Shown here piece by piece: positions 1-10,268 of a stretch of DNA of 64,000 bases. This DNA is from Termitomyces sp. T153. Taxonomy: Eukaryota > Basidiomycota > Agaricomycetes > Agaricales > Lyophyllaceae. The translations under genes and the position numbers were made by a program. The stretch covers positions 682,001-746,000 of the forward strand of contig JACKQL020000024.1 in the NCBI GenBank assembly GCA_018296165.2, in the 5' to 3' direction. Below the pieces are notes generated by a model that searched no databases, was not told where the DNA came from, and saw only the letters and a list, made by a program, of their open reading frames with translations. The number at the start of each line of letters is the position of its first letter. Position 1 is the first letter of the stretch.

Positions 1-1125
1 GGCAGTGCCATGCAAAGTGCCCAGGCTTCTGGAATCTCCAGCAAAGCAGCAGGGCAGTGCAAAGCTGCCTGGCAGCATTCATGTTTATGAGGATCCCCAG
101 TGGCAGGGGGTGTGCTGCAGGGATAGCCAGAGTAAAGGCTGGCATTGGATGGGCAGGAGCAGGATGGCAGAGATTGCTGATCAGAGCTGGGTGCAGTGCA
201 GAATGGGAGCAGTGGAGCTCCCTCTGGATCTACATGAGTTGCCATTGGTCTTGGACCATCTTATACCACAACACAATCTTTTCATCATCAGGGCAACTCT
301 CCACCAGATTGTCAATGCATTCCATCAGTGCGGGGTGCAAGCCATCCTGGAAAGTAAGGCATAGTTGGAGGCCATTGGAGTAAGTGGCCTGCTCCACCAG
401 AGCACAGAACGAGTCAATGTACTCATCCAGTGTATGCTTCCCTTATCTGTACTGCTCCCTATTATGTAGCATCAAGACTGTGGTCTTGGCGGGGTCTAAT
501 GGAAAAAACTCTGCATGGAAGTCCTTCTCAAAGGTGGCCCAGTCTGGAAAGCTTCTAACACCTCTGGATAGGCAGAAGACTTGCAGTGCATAAGTAGAGG
601 CACATCCAGTTTTCATGTATGACAGCACCCAGGCTATTCTCAACATGTTGGAGTCAAAGGCATCCTTGCTGAGGTAAATATAGGTGAGGCAGGACTACAA
701 GAATTGCTCCTTGCCAGCACAGACGCCATTATATGCATCTGGTAGAGGACACAGAATCCATGGCTGTAAAATTACCAGAGCTGCAGAGACAGGTGCAGAT
801 GTTGTTGGGGCTGGTTCCATGACTGCAGGAGGGGTGGAGTTAGGGAGTAGGCATTTGAGCAGCATCTGGAAGGACTGGGAGATAAGATTGGTTGTTTGAT
901 GGAGGGTAGAGAGTTTGGTAGTATAGTGGGTGAGAGATGATTGCATTGGTTGCACTTGGGTTTCTATGTGAAGCAAGCAAGTCCAGGCTTTGTCCTGTAG
1001 GACTGGAGCCTCCAATGGTGTGTCTGGGTTGGCAAGCTGAGACATAGAACTCTGTGGTGTTTAGTCCTGGTAGAAAAGCAATGGGTAGTAGCTTTGAGAT
1101 TTCTTGCAGCTATGAGGGGCTTAAG
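1..1125 (-). pseudogene. Ty3-type gag fragment, family F2 (partial, runs off the window)
   Basis: The minus strand encodes the N-terminal part of a retrotransposon Gag. An apparent start at about 1045 begins MSQLANPDTP, and a capsid-like stretch follows at 646-443 (FPDWATFEKDFHAEFFP). The same protein is seen at 48,100-47,150 (MFQLANPDNP...), so this is a second copy of the F2 family. The frame is broken by stops and shifts and CpG is nearly absent, so it is dead. No LTR separates it from the E0 internal sequence that starts near 1150, so the junction is a truncation or rearrangement. Family assignment comes from similarity inside this window and from general Ty3 Gag features. Confidence 0.7.
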
Positions 1126-1149
1126 CTGCCATCAAGCAGACTTTAAAGA

Positions 1150-3481
1150 TTTGAAAGTCCACCCTCCCAAGCCAGCACAATGCTTGACTCCACCGCAGAT
1201 CTGAGAAGAACTCTTACCCAAAACCCTAAGGAGCAAGCCCAAACATTGCTGCCCATTCACACTCCAAGACATGCTGGAGCTCTGCAGGAAGACCTCCAAC
1301 ACCCCTGCCAAACCTTGGGACCCTCTTCTATAATGCTCCACCAAGTCCCAAGAACTCTTGGAACTAGCAAATACAGATGGCATCAGTGGGCATAACCCCC
1401 ACTTCTGGACTTATTAGGGATTCAACTCCCACAAGTACTCCTATGTGTTTCTGCTCATTCACCCCTCAACAAAACTAAAGTTTCACTATGCATGTCTAGG
1501 AGCATCAACCAAGCACTGTATTAAATATGAAGGTATTACATTGAAAAAAAGAGGGGAAAACAGTGCATGATGGAATAGCAAGAAAGTGAAGTCTGACTGC
1601 CTCCTCACTCACTCCCCCCCTCTGGAGCTTCTCCCCTCCCCACCCCCCCAACTCCCAAATCTACCTCCATCTGGGCCCTCATAATGGCCAGCACCTCCGC
1701 AAGCCCAGGCAATTCCTCCTCTGCATTTGCCATCACTTTCCACCATGACTCTGGGGCCACTGCATTACGCTGCTAATGCCCTGCCAACAACTGCCCCATC
1801 CTCATCACCCACTGGTCCAACTCTGGAGGATGGCCTACAGACATCTGCACCAACTCATCCTGGATTGATGCAAATGTGGCAGTAGCTCCATCTAAAAGAA
1901 CTCTGTGCTCCCATACCCAACCTACCCAAAACTTGTTAATTAGAGATGGAGGAAAAGGTAAGGTACTCATAGAGAATTCCAGTGTGCCCTGAGGCAGCCT
2001 CACTCACCAACCACTCCTCCCACCACCTGCTGGCCCCCACTCCCACCTGAGACAACCTGCCCTCCTTCAAACTCCACTGCCCCTCCACCTCCCCCATGGG
2101 CTACACCTCCAGCTGTGCCAGACACTCCTGCATACCCCACACTTCTAGTGCCTGCTCTGTAGCCATCTGCATAGCAGTGTTCCACTCCTGCTGCAACATG
2201 TCTCTCTTCCTTCACACCATGTCACAGTCCTCCTCCACCCTCCAAAGCTCCCTCTCTTGCACTGTTAATGCTGTTGTTAAAGCCTCCACCTGTCAACAAA
2301 GAAATACCTCTATGATTGAAGGCATAGGCTCCAGAGAACTTGAAGATCATCTCAATGGCATGCCCAAGCCAGGAGAGTAGATGTGAGGCCTCAGGGAACC
2401 TGCCATCACCACCTGACCCTGTAGCCTCTTGCTAGGCCCTGCCTCTAGCAGCAGGGAGGCCCTCTGCTTCCTTTTGTCTGCTGCCACCAGTGCCCCCTCC
2501 CTTCTCCCACTTTGCAGGGGTCCCACCTTCTCTGCTGGCTGCCCCATGCTCCCCCCTCCCTCCAGACCCAACCCCCACTCTAACATCCTTGCCTTCTGTA
2601 CCTTGCCCAGCTGACCTCGCACCCACTCCTCCTCCCACCCCTGCTCTATGGCAACACAAGCCACCTGCCAGTTCAGTAAGATCAAGCACTTCTTATGCCT
2701 TGCACAATATGGAAGGCAGACTGATGTATCATGGCAGGAGCCCATGGAAGGCTTATTGAACTTGCAAAGTTTGCTCCGCTGAGCACAGAGGGTACACTAG
2801 AACAGCTAATTGGCAGAACACAATAGAGAAAGACTCCAAAAACTTACTGGGGCCTCATTTTGACACCACTCCAATGTTGGAGGATCCCATGCCTGCCCTA
2901 ATGCCCTTGCAAATACCTCCACTGTCACCTCCACCTGCAGAACCCTCTGTGACTCTAAAACCCCCTCAACATCCTCTGCCACCAAACTTGGTCTTGCAGG
3001 ACAGGCTCAACTAACTTGCTCTGAGCCCCTCTCATGAGTGGAGCTGCCAGACAAACCTACCACTGCCACCGACAATTCTGCCATACTTTCAGTCTCTTTG
3101 AAAAAGCAGGAGTAAGGGACTTATGACTATGGTACATGGCACCAATCCAATGCCAATGCTTGAATTCTTCCTGCTCACTATTGTACTCCATTAGCTCACC
3201 CATGCAATTGTTGTTGGAGGATAGGGGGTGGAGGAGCCAGACAAATAAGCTGAAGAAGACATGATGGAAAAGATTTTTTGGAGCCTTGGGGGTACGTCCA
3301 AACCTTTTAATTAATTGAGAAGAACTGCCTGACAAATGGCAGCCACATTTTGACTTTGTCTCCCATGCCACCACTACTTGCTGCAGTTTGATCAATATTA
3401 GTTGGCTTCAACTCTCACACTTCCATCAATCCCCAACCTGAGCCCCATGTCTCAAGGGTCTTAATGCTGAAGGAGGGGTGA
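1150..3481 (-). pseudogene. Internal region of non-autonomous LTR element E0 with antisense gene relic
   Basis: This is internal sequence of the element whose 3' LTR is 3482-4637 (plus orientation). The recognisable gene lies on the minus strand, opposite to the LTR. It starts with an MSS... methionine at 3262 and runs to a stop near 1605. In order it has an acidic N-terminus (EYNSEQEEFKH), a cysteine cluster at about 2780-2680 of the form C-x2-C-x6-C-x9-C-x5-C-x3-C-x5-C, a basic patch (AGPSKRLQG), and a C-terminal block with VLLDGATATFASIQDELVQ and MRAQMEVDLGV. The C-terminal block is preceded by a GT...AG intron near 1966-1921. The same gene is present in E2 and partly in E3. Several frameshifts and stops make this copy a pseudogene. 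Function is unknown. Confidence 0.7.
3467..3481 (+). other. Polypurine tract of E0
   Basis: The purine-rich sequence GAAGGAGGGGTGA directly precedes the LTR start TGTCACAACC. This is where plus-strand DNA synthesis is primed in LTR retrotransposons. It shows that 3482-4637 is a 3' LTR in plus orientation, with its internal region to the left. The same tract occurs before the LTR at 18,807 (AAGGGGGAGTGA) and, inverted, after the LTR ending at 6112. Confidence 0.75.
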
Positions 3482-4637
3482 TGTCACAACCTACTCCCCG
3501 GATCCCCAACCCCATTCCTAGCCTGCTTGCTTCCCTAGAGCTCCCCTCCCAATGCCCCCTCAATTCCCCAACCATTGTACACCCTCTGTGCCTACTTCAG
3601 GCAACTCTGACACTTCTCTGGCAAACCCTGATAGCCCCCCTAGCCAACTCCAATGTCTTCTCCACAGCTGCCAACCCTTCCCCTGGCTCTCTTGAGCCCC
3701 TGGAACCATCCCCTGCTGTTCCTGACTCCATCATACATTGCCAGCCCATCACCCTGGTTCTCCCAACCCACTCTGGAGTATCACAACAACCTCAGGACAG
3801 CCCATGTTCCCAACTGATCCCATCAGATATCAACATGGCCCACCCTATGATCACAACTGACACTCATTGACTCTGCCAAGCTCCACCGCCACACCCACTG
3901 TCCCCTGGAGCACTCCAGTAGCCAGTATATAAGTCATAGAGTAGCTCCTCATACTCTAGTCTTGATATTACCTATTGCTTAATATTACCTATGGTCTGAT
4001 TGTTTCTCTCTCATATTTTGTGTTCTGTGTTACATTTCCTTTACTCTCAGTCTCCTGGTCTTGTCTTGTCCCTATTCCATTGTTGTCCTTGTTATTATTC
4101 TGTATTTCCACTTGAATCTATTTTTGTTCTTGTCTCAATCTTGCCTTGACTCCACTTCATTCCATTCAGCTCTGTCTTGTCTTGTCTGATCTGTTTCCTT
4201 TATTGTGCCCAAGTCCTTTTCAACCCTTAACACTTTTACAAACTCTGCGCTTATGACTACAAACCCCAAACATTCTTTAAACCAGCTCCAGACCTCACTA
4301 CTTGCTCAGCCCCAAACTCCATCAACTTCTGTCAATCCCCCATCAAGCTCCAGCTCCACTCCTGTCACTCATGTAGCCTCCACTTCCTTTGCACCTACAA
4401 TACTCACTTACAGACTTGTACCTGACACTCCACCAAGCCTGTTCCTTTCCCCACAACTTGTCCTACACTCCTCTGGACCACTTCAGACTTGCTTGGATCA
4501 CTTCCCATTACTCATCCTTACAAGTTCCCCACATTTAGAACTTCTCTGAGTGCTCAGTTATCCATGCAGGGAATCACATCTGCCTAGTAAGGATTTGCCC
4601 AGTGCAGCTGAGCCCCTGTGGTCAGTGGAACCTGACA
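3482..4637 (+). repeat. LTR L1 (3' LTR of E0)
   Basis: A 1156-bp LTR beginning TGTCACAACC and ending AACCTGACA. It has TATATAA at 3926-3932 and, 32 bp downstream, AGTCTTGATATT at 3958-3969, the predicted RNA start. It is strongly CpG-depleted compared with the related LTRs at 4964, 10,269 and 14,279. Its right end joins E1 reverse transcriptase sequence (GTTCT follows), so E0 inserted into E1. The left duplication would lie outside the window. Confidence 0.85.
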
Positions 4638-4963
4638 GTTCTAGGACATGGCAAATGTGCTCCAGATGCTCTTCTGGTGAATTCAAGTAGATCAGAATGT
4701 TGTCCAGATATACAATAACAAAGACATGGTTCATGTTATGGAAAATATTGTTTATGAAGTACTGGAAAGTGGTGGGGGAGTTAGTCATTCTGAAAGGCAT
4801 TACTAGGTACTCAAAGAGGCCATAGTGGGTGCAAAAGGCAGTCTTCCATTCATGTCCTGGAGCAATCCAGATGTTGTTGTAGCCAGAGCAAAGGTCTATT
4901 TTTGTGTGGATCTTAGCACTGTGGAGGTCGTCAACAAGGTCTCCAATCAAGGGGAGGGGATAC
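4638..4963 (-). pseudogene. E1 reverse transcriptase, central part (separated from 11,418 by E2)
   Basis: The minus-strand reading [15 protein letters not shown]...[13 protein letters not shown]...[18 protein letters not shown]...[19 protein letters not shown] is the palm of a Ty3-type reverse transcriptase. The catalytic YxDD is YLDN here: the second Asp codon GAC has become AAC at a GAC-GAC CpG. The reading frame continues directly from the segment ending at 11,418 (KNWY / PLPLIGD) once E2 and one copy of its 5-bp duplication are removed. At 4638 it is cut by LTR L1, and the rest of RT, RNase H and integrase is not in the window. Confidence 0.85.
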
Positions 4964-6112
4964 TGTCAGGTTCCGCTGACCTCGGGGGCTCAGCTGCACT
5001 GGGCAAGTCCTTACTAGACGGGCATGATCCCCTTGCACTGGTAACCAAACACTCAAAAATGTCCGGGCACTGATGGCTTGTGCGGATAGTTGGTGGGATG
5101 TGATTCAGACAGATCCGGGAAGGTCCAGAGAAGTCGGGTTGCAAGGAAACAGGACGGTCTTGGCGGGGTTCAGGCAGAAGACCGTATGGGAGATTCGTGG
5201 AAGCGAAGGAGTAGACGGCTGTGTGATTAATGGGAGCGGAGCCAGGGTTTGATGGGAGATCAATTGGAGTTGATGGAGTCCGGGACCGAGCGAAGAGCAA
5301 GGTTTGGACCTCGTGAAAGAGTGTTGGGGTTCGTGATCATACTCACGGAGTTTGTGAGGTCGTTTAGGTTGATGAGGACTTGGGCACAATGGCCAGACGG
5401 AGTCACCAAGACAGCGTCAGACAAAATGGAATGGGGTTGATATGGAACAAGAGTAGATTCGAGTGGAGATACAAAACAATAACAAGAACGATAACAAAAT
5501 GGAGACAAGACAAGACCGGGAGACTGAGATAAGACCGGGAGACTGAGAATAAGGAGAACAAGACACAAAACACAAAACACAAAACACGAGAAGGAAATAA
5601 TCAGACCATAGGTAACATTAAGCAATATCAAGACTAGAGTGCGAAGAGCTACTCAACGGCTTATATACTGACTACCGGAGAACTTCGGGGTATGTCGGCT
5701 GCAGTGGCAGGGCTTGGCAGAGCTTGATGGAGTGGGTGGGTGTCAGTTGCAATCAAGGATCAGGCCACGCTGATACATTGATGGGATCATTGGGGAACAC
5801 GGGTCACCCCAAGGTTGTTGTGATACTCCGGAATAGGTCGGAGGAACCAGGGTGTTGAGTTGATGATGGGTGGCAAAGATTGGGAACAGTGGGGGTGGTT
5901 CTCGGGGTTCGGGAGATCCAGGGTAAGTGTCAGTGGCTGCGGGGAAGGCATTGAAGTTGGCCAGGGGGCCGTCGGAGTTAGCCGGGGAGGCGTCAGAGTT
6001 AGCCAAAATAGGCACGGGGCATGGGTGGAAGTTCGGCGGAGCATCGGGGGTTTTTTTGGGGGTTGGGGGGTTGATGGACGATGTGCAGAGGTTCAGGGGA
6101 TGGGTCATTACA
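4964..6112 (-). repeat. LTR L2 (3' LTR of E2)
   Basis: Starts TGTCAGGTTC and ends GGGTCATTACA on the plus strand. The inverted TATA (TTATATA, 5661-5667) lies 5' of AATATCAAGACT (5624-5635) in element orientation. It differs from the partner LTR at roughly 45 of 1149 positions by my visual count. Nearly all differences are C/T or G/A changes at or near CpG, and the stretch around 5440-5690 is identical. Confidence 0.9.
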
Positions 6113-6130
6113 TCACCCCCCCTTCAGCGT
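6113..6130 (-). other. Polypurine tract of E2
   Basis: On the minus strand the sequence reads GCTGAAGGGGGGGTGA and runs directly into the LTR start (TGTAATGACC). It fixes E2 orientation as minus, and therefore makes the plus-strand gene next to it antisense to the element. Confidence 0.8.
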
Positions 6131-6324
6131 TGAGACCCTTTGAGACACGGGGGGCAGGACAGGGATCGGCAGGGCGTGGGAGTCAAAGCCAAGCAATATT
6201 GATCAATCTGCAGCGAGTGATAGCGGCATGGGAGACAAAGTCGAAGCGCGGCCGCTGCTTTGTCAGGGTTCTCCTCAATCAATTAAAAGCTTTGGATGTA
6301 CCCCAGAATTTCTCAAATTTTGTT

Positions 6325-7477
6325 ATGTCTTCCCCCAGCAATCCAGTAGTCTCTCCCGCCGACTTGGATGAGGTGGTGGTGTACGACAGTGGGGGTGAGG
6401 AGTTCAAGCATCAGCGCCGTGCTAGCGTCAGGGACCAGAGTCGTAAGTGGTGTTGACTTGTCTTTTTGGGATGATTGACGGGGCTTCTGTAGAGTCATCT
6501 GTGGTGGTGGTGGTGGATTTTCTGGGGGTTCTGAAATGGACCAAGTTTCGTCCCACGTTGCCGAAGGGGAAGGGGGCGTCCTTGGCGGTGGTTCAGGGGA
6601 AACATCGAGCCTCCCCGCCCTCGGGGGCGGGACCCAGCAAGAGGCCGCGTGGGCGTGAGTCATCGGCGGGGCCTCCGGAGTCTTCCTTTTTTTCTCCTAC
6701 CCCAGGCGTTCCCTCGGAACGGTCATCGAGTCCCCCCGCGCCTGTTCCTTCGATCACAGAGGTCTTTCTTCGCAAGCAGGTGGAGGCTTTGACGATGTCA
6801 TTGGCAGTACAGGAGGGTGAGCTCCGACGGGCGAGGGAGGATCATGACATGACGCGGACGGAGAAAGAAGCAATGGAGCGGGAGAGGAACACTTCGGTGT
6901 GCGTGGCGACGGAGCAAGCGTTAGAGGTGCGGGGCTTGCGGGAGCATCTGACACAGATGGAGGGGCAGCCCGCAGAGGAAGCGGAGGGGCGGGGACAAGT
7001 TCCGGAGGGGGATGCATTGTGGGTGGAGCTGGAGGTGGCGAGGCGGAGGGAGGATGGCGGCGAGGTGGAGGGAGGATTGGTTGGCCAACGAGGCCGCTTC
7101 GGGGCACATGGGAATCCTTTGTGAGTTGTCTCCCGTTCCTCCGTTCGTTACTAACGGCTCATTTTCTGGGTTTAGGCTGGGTGCGGGAGCATTGGGTCCT
7201 CTTAGACAGTGCCTCCACGGCGTTCGCATCAATTCAGGACGGGTTGATGCAGGGGTCCGCAGTTCAGCCTCCAGAGTTGCAGCAGGGGATGGCACGATTG
7301 GAGAGGTTGTTGGCGGGGCATCGGTGACGCAATGCGGTGGCTCCGGGGTCATGGTGGGAGGTGGTGGCTGACGCAAGGGAGGCATTGCCCGAGTTGGCGG
7401 AGATCTTAGTGGTGGTGCGGGCCCAGATGGAAGTCGACCTGGGGGTTGGGTTGCCAGGGGGTCCAGGGAGGGAGTGA
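6325..7477 (+). CDS. Antisense gene of E2: acidic N-terminus, coiled coil, spliced (decayed)
   Basis: Plus-strand gene inside the minus-strand element. From the MSSPSNPVVSP methionine at 6325 it encodes an acidic segment (DLDEVVVYDSGGEEF). A frame break follows near 6456, where a cysteine cluster present in E0 and E3 has been deleted. Then come a basic patch (AGPSKRPRGRESS, about 6625-6670) and a long coiled coil (EVFLRKQVEALTMSLAVQEG onward, about 6755-6960). An intron with GTGAGT donor near 7121, CTAAC branch-like site and TTTAG acceptor near 7174 precedes a conserved C-terminus (VLLDSASTAFASIQDGL, VVVRAQMEVDL) ending at TGA 7475-7477. One in-frame TGA near 7325 interrupts the last part. 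E0 shows the same order and the same intron. No function is known to me; the whole resembles a DNA-binding or structural protein. Confidence 0.55.
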
Positions 7478-10255
7478 GATGGGTGCGGGCCTCGCTTCTT
7501 GTTGCTCTCGGACTTGCTGCCTCCCTCACCTTTTGTATATATAATTTTGGTATGCAAACATGTCCCTTTCTTGGTCCCTGGGCATGTGAAGTGAGGTTTT
7601 AGTTTGTGTGAGGGCAAAGTAAGCAAAACACACAGGGGTGTGAGAGGGAGTTGAATCCCTAATGAATCCAGAGGCGGGGGTTACGCCTGCTAGCACCATC
7701 TGTGCTGGCTAGTCCCGGGGTTTGTCGGGACAGGGCGGGGCATCGCAGGGAGGGCTCCCGAGGTTCAGCGGGGGTGGTGGGAGTTCTCCGGTGGAGTTCC
7801 ATGGCATTTTGGGCGGTGTTATTGAGTTTGATTCTTGGGAATTCTGACCAAGGGTGTAGGGGTTTTCTTTTGTCTGTGGCGGGAACGTGCGCCGTATTGG
7901 TATCGGAGGGTGGACCTTCAAATCTTTCACGGTGCCCAGCGGGTTTGGGGCTTTGGTTTTCTTGGCAGTGCAGTTGGCGGGGGGGGACGGAGGTCTTCCC
8001 GTGATCTGGCCCTTATGCCAGCACTGGTGGCGAAGGCGGTGGGGCCTTCTTCATTGGCAGGGTTCGTCCTCGCGGCATAGTTGGTCCGGGTCGGGTTTGT
8101 GTTCCAGAGTGTTGTGTCTGTGGGCAGGCATGTTTCGAGTGGTGCTTTAGTGTGCTGCGGAGTGTCGATGACCGAGGGGGCAGGATGCGGGGTGATCAGT
8201 CCTGACCAGTTCCTTTGGGGTCCGGGGCTGTAATTTGAGGTTCCGGATCATCTACGTGACATTGCTTTCCTGACCACAGGTAAGTCCCGAGATGGACAGA
8301 GGGGTCTTACGTATTTCTGATACTCCCCCAAGTTTGGAGGTCTGTTGGAGTGGTGTTGGTGGATGTTTCCTTTGGGCAGTGTGGGGGTTGGTTGGGGAAT
8401 GGCCCACCTCAGTGGAGATGCTTTGGGGCTCATCCCAAGGGCTGTTCCTACCTGGGGTCAATGGTTCCTTTGTCGGGGAAGAAGTGGGTGGTCCCGGAGT
8501 TGACACAAGAGTCACTCGGTGGGGGTTTGTGGTTGTTCACGGTTGTTGGGGGGCGGCGGGGAGGTCAGCCGCAGGGAGGCACTGGAGTGGGGCTCTCCGG
8601 GAGTCGCGGCAGGGTGGAGGCAACTCTTCATTTGCGTTCCGGAGCGGCCCAGAGATTGTTGCAAATGTGGGGCGGCAGTGGGGAGAGGCACTGCTTGCTT
8701 CTTGGGGAAGGCATCAGCAACCTTTGGGGTACTCTGAGAGACTACTTCGCATGTGGCCTGCTTCTGGGTACTCCAAAGAGGATACTTGTACGTGGCTTGC
8801 TTCTGGGTGCTCCGATGGTGTGGTCCCTGTTTGATGGGCATATTCCAGCGTAGGGGCGGGATTCGGAGCAGGTGAGTGATTTATGTTGGAGAGTTGGGGC
8901 TACCAGGGCATTGTTGTTGGGTTGGCGCCATAAGTCCTCTTGATGAGATGTTGTAGTCGGAGCAGAGGCCCTGGAGTCGTGTTGCCAGGATCCGGAGCTG
9001 TGTCGAGGGGTTCGGAGGGGGTCGGAGGGGTGGGTCGGGCAGTTTTGGGCTGGCGCGGGGTTGTTTGGGTCGTCGAACCAGGTGGGGGAGGTCCTTTAAG
9101 GATATCGGAGCATATGCCCTTTGGGTCGTCAGGTCGCTTAAACAGCCGATTGTTGTTTTCTGGATGATGGTGGGGCTTCTCCCTCCCTTATATGAACAGG
9201 TCAGCGAATTTAGAGTACTTAGGGAACTACTTCATATAGGGTCCTTTTTCCTATAGTTAGTTCGGGGTGGCTCCTATGCTGGGGATTCCTTCATGGGAGG
9301 TGGCGGAGTCTGGGGGTGGAGTTTTAGGTTTGGGGGTGGCCTACAGGGAGATTTGGCGTCCCGGGTCCTCATTGTCGGGGGTTCCGGATTGTGTGGGGGA
9401 GGGTGGTGAAATAGCGGTGTGGTCTGGAGTTGTCCCTCGTTGGGAGTGGGGTGCCGTGGTTCTCCTTGTTAACCTTGGGGCTGTGCTTTAGGCAGCGGAG
9501 TAGAGGGTGCGTAGCCATTCTTTTCCTGACCGTCTAGAAGCTTGGGGATGTCTTGGTCTTGTACCAGGGTTGTCGGGGTTGGGCCGGAGGTATCGGGGCC
9601 CCTTTATTTGTTGGGCGGAGGTGATGGCCGAGTCGACCGTGGTCCGGAAGCAGGTTCTGGGGTTGGAGCGTATCCTAGGTCTGGGGTTCTTGCTCTGTTG
9701 TTGGTGATTAGTCGCATCGGTCTTTGGGGTTGCTAGTGGTTCGGTGGATCCACAGGCGGGCTTCGGGGAAGCGCGTTCTCAGTAGTCTCATTGTGGCTGG
9801 CAATCCTTCACGTGATAGGTGACTGTTACACGGCGGGTTGGCATTATTGTTTGTTGGAGGGTTGTCGCGGTGCCAGAGACATTGTCGCTCATTTGGTTGG
9901 GTGGTCGCTGGGTTTTGGGATGCTGTTCTTTGGGTGTTGTCGGGGTCCACTTTGTGCGAGAGAACGGAGTTGGCGGGGAGGGTAAGGGTGGGGTGGGAGA
10001 TGATTTGACGGTTTGCATGAGGGGTTGGAGGTTGGGTGTGAGTTGGGGAGGGTGTCCGTGGGGGGGGGCTGTTGTATGGATGTAACCGGAGTGGAGGGGA
10101 CGTTTGGTGTTGGATCCGTGACTCAATGTGCCTCAGCAAATTGGGCAGGGCCGTATGAATCATAAGGGTTTCCAGGCACAGGTAGACTGTAGACATTGGA
10201 GTTATTTGATCGTGTGTGCGGAGATAATACGGGCATCATGGACGGGGTAAGGTAG
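7478..10255. other. E2 internal region without recognisable gene
   Basis: About 2.8 kb of GC-rich, CpG-rich sequence with several overlapping ORFs of up to 180 codons but no domain I recognise. Positions 7620-7930 match the E0 stretch 1440-1160 (for example GGWTF/GGPSN regions), so it is shared element sequence. Near 8700-8815 a short unit containing GGCTTGCTTCTGGGT recurs with changes. I see no gag or pol motif on either strand. Confidence 0.5.
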
Positions 10256-10268
10256 AGTCTTGATATTA
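10256..10268 (-). other. Self-priming primer-binding site of E2
   Basis: On the plus strand AGTCTTGATATT (10,256-10,267) lies one base from the LTR. In element orientation this is AATATCAAGACT just after the 5' LTR. It is perfectly complementary to AGTCTTGATATT inside the LTR, which sits 32 bp after the TATA box at the predicted RNA 5' end. This is the arrangement known from the Tf1/sushi group, where the RNA folds back to prime its own reverse transcription instead of using a tRNA. Confidence 0.75.

Noticed and set aside
5260..5631. A 123-codon minus-strand ORF repeated at 10,565-10,936, with hydrophobic residues (CFVFCVLCLVLLILSLPVL)
   Set aside because: It lies inside the LTR across the predicted RNA start, and the repetition only reflects LTR identity. 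The corresponding frame in the other LTRs is interrupted.
8292..8853. Overlapping plus-strand ORFs of 167-180 codons in E2
   Set aside because: GC-rich sequence gives long open frames by chance. No conserved counterpart in E0 or E3 and no domain seen.
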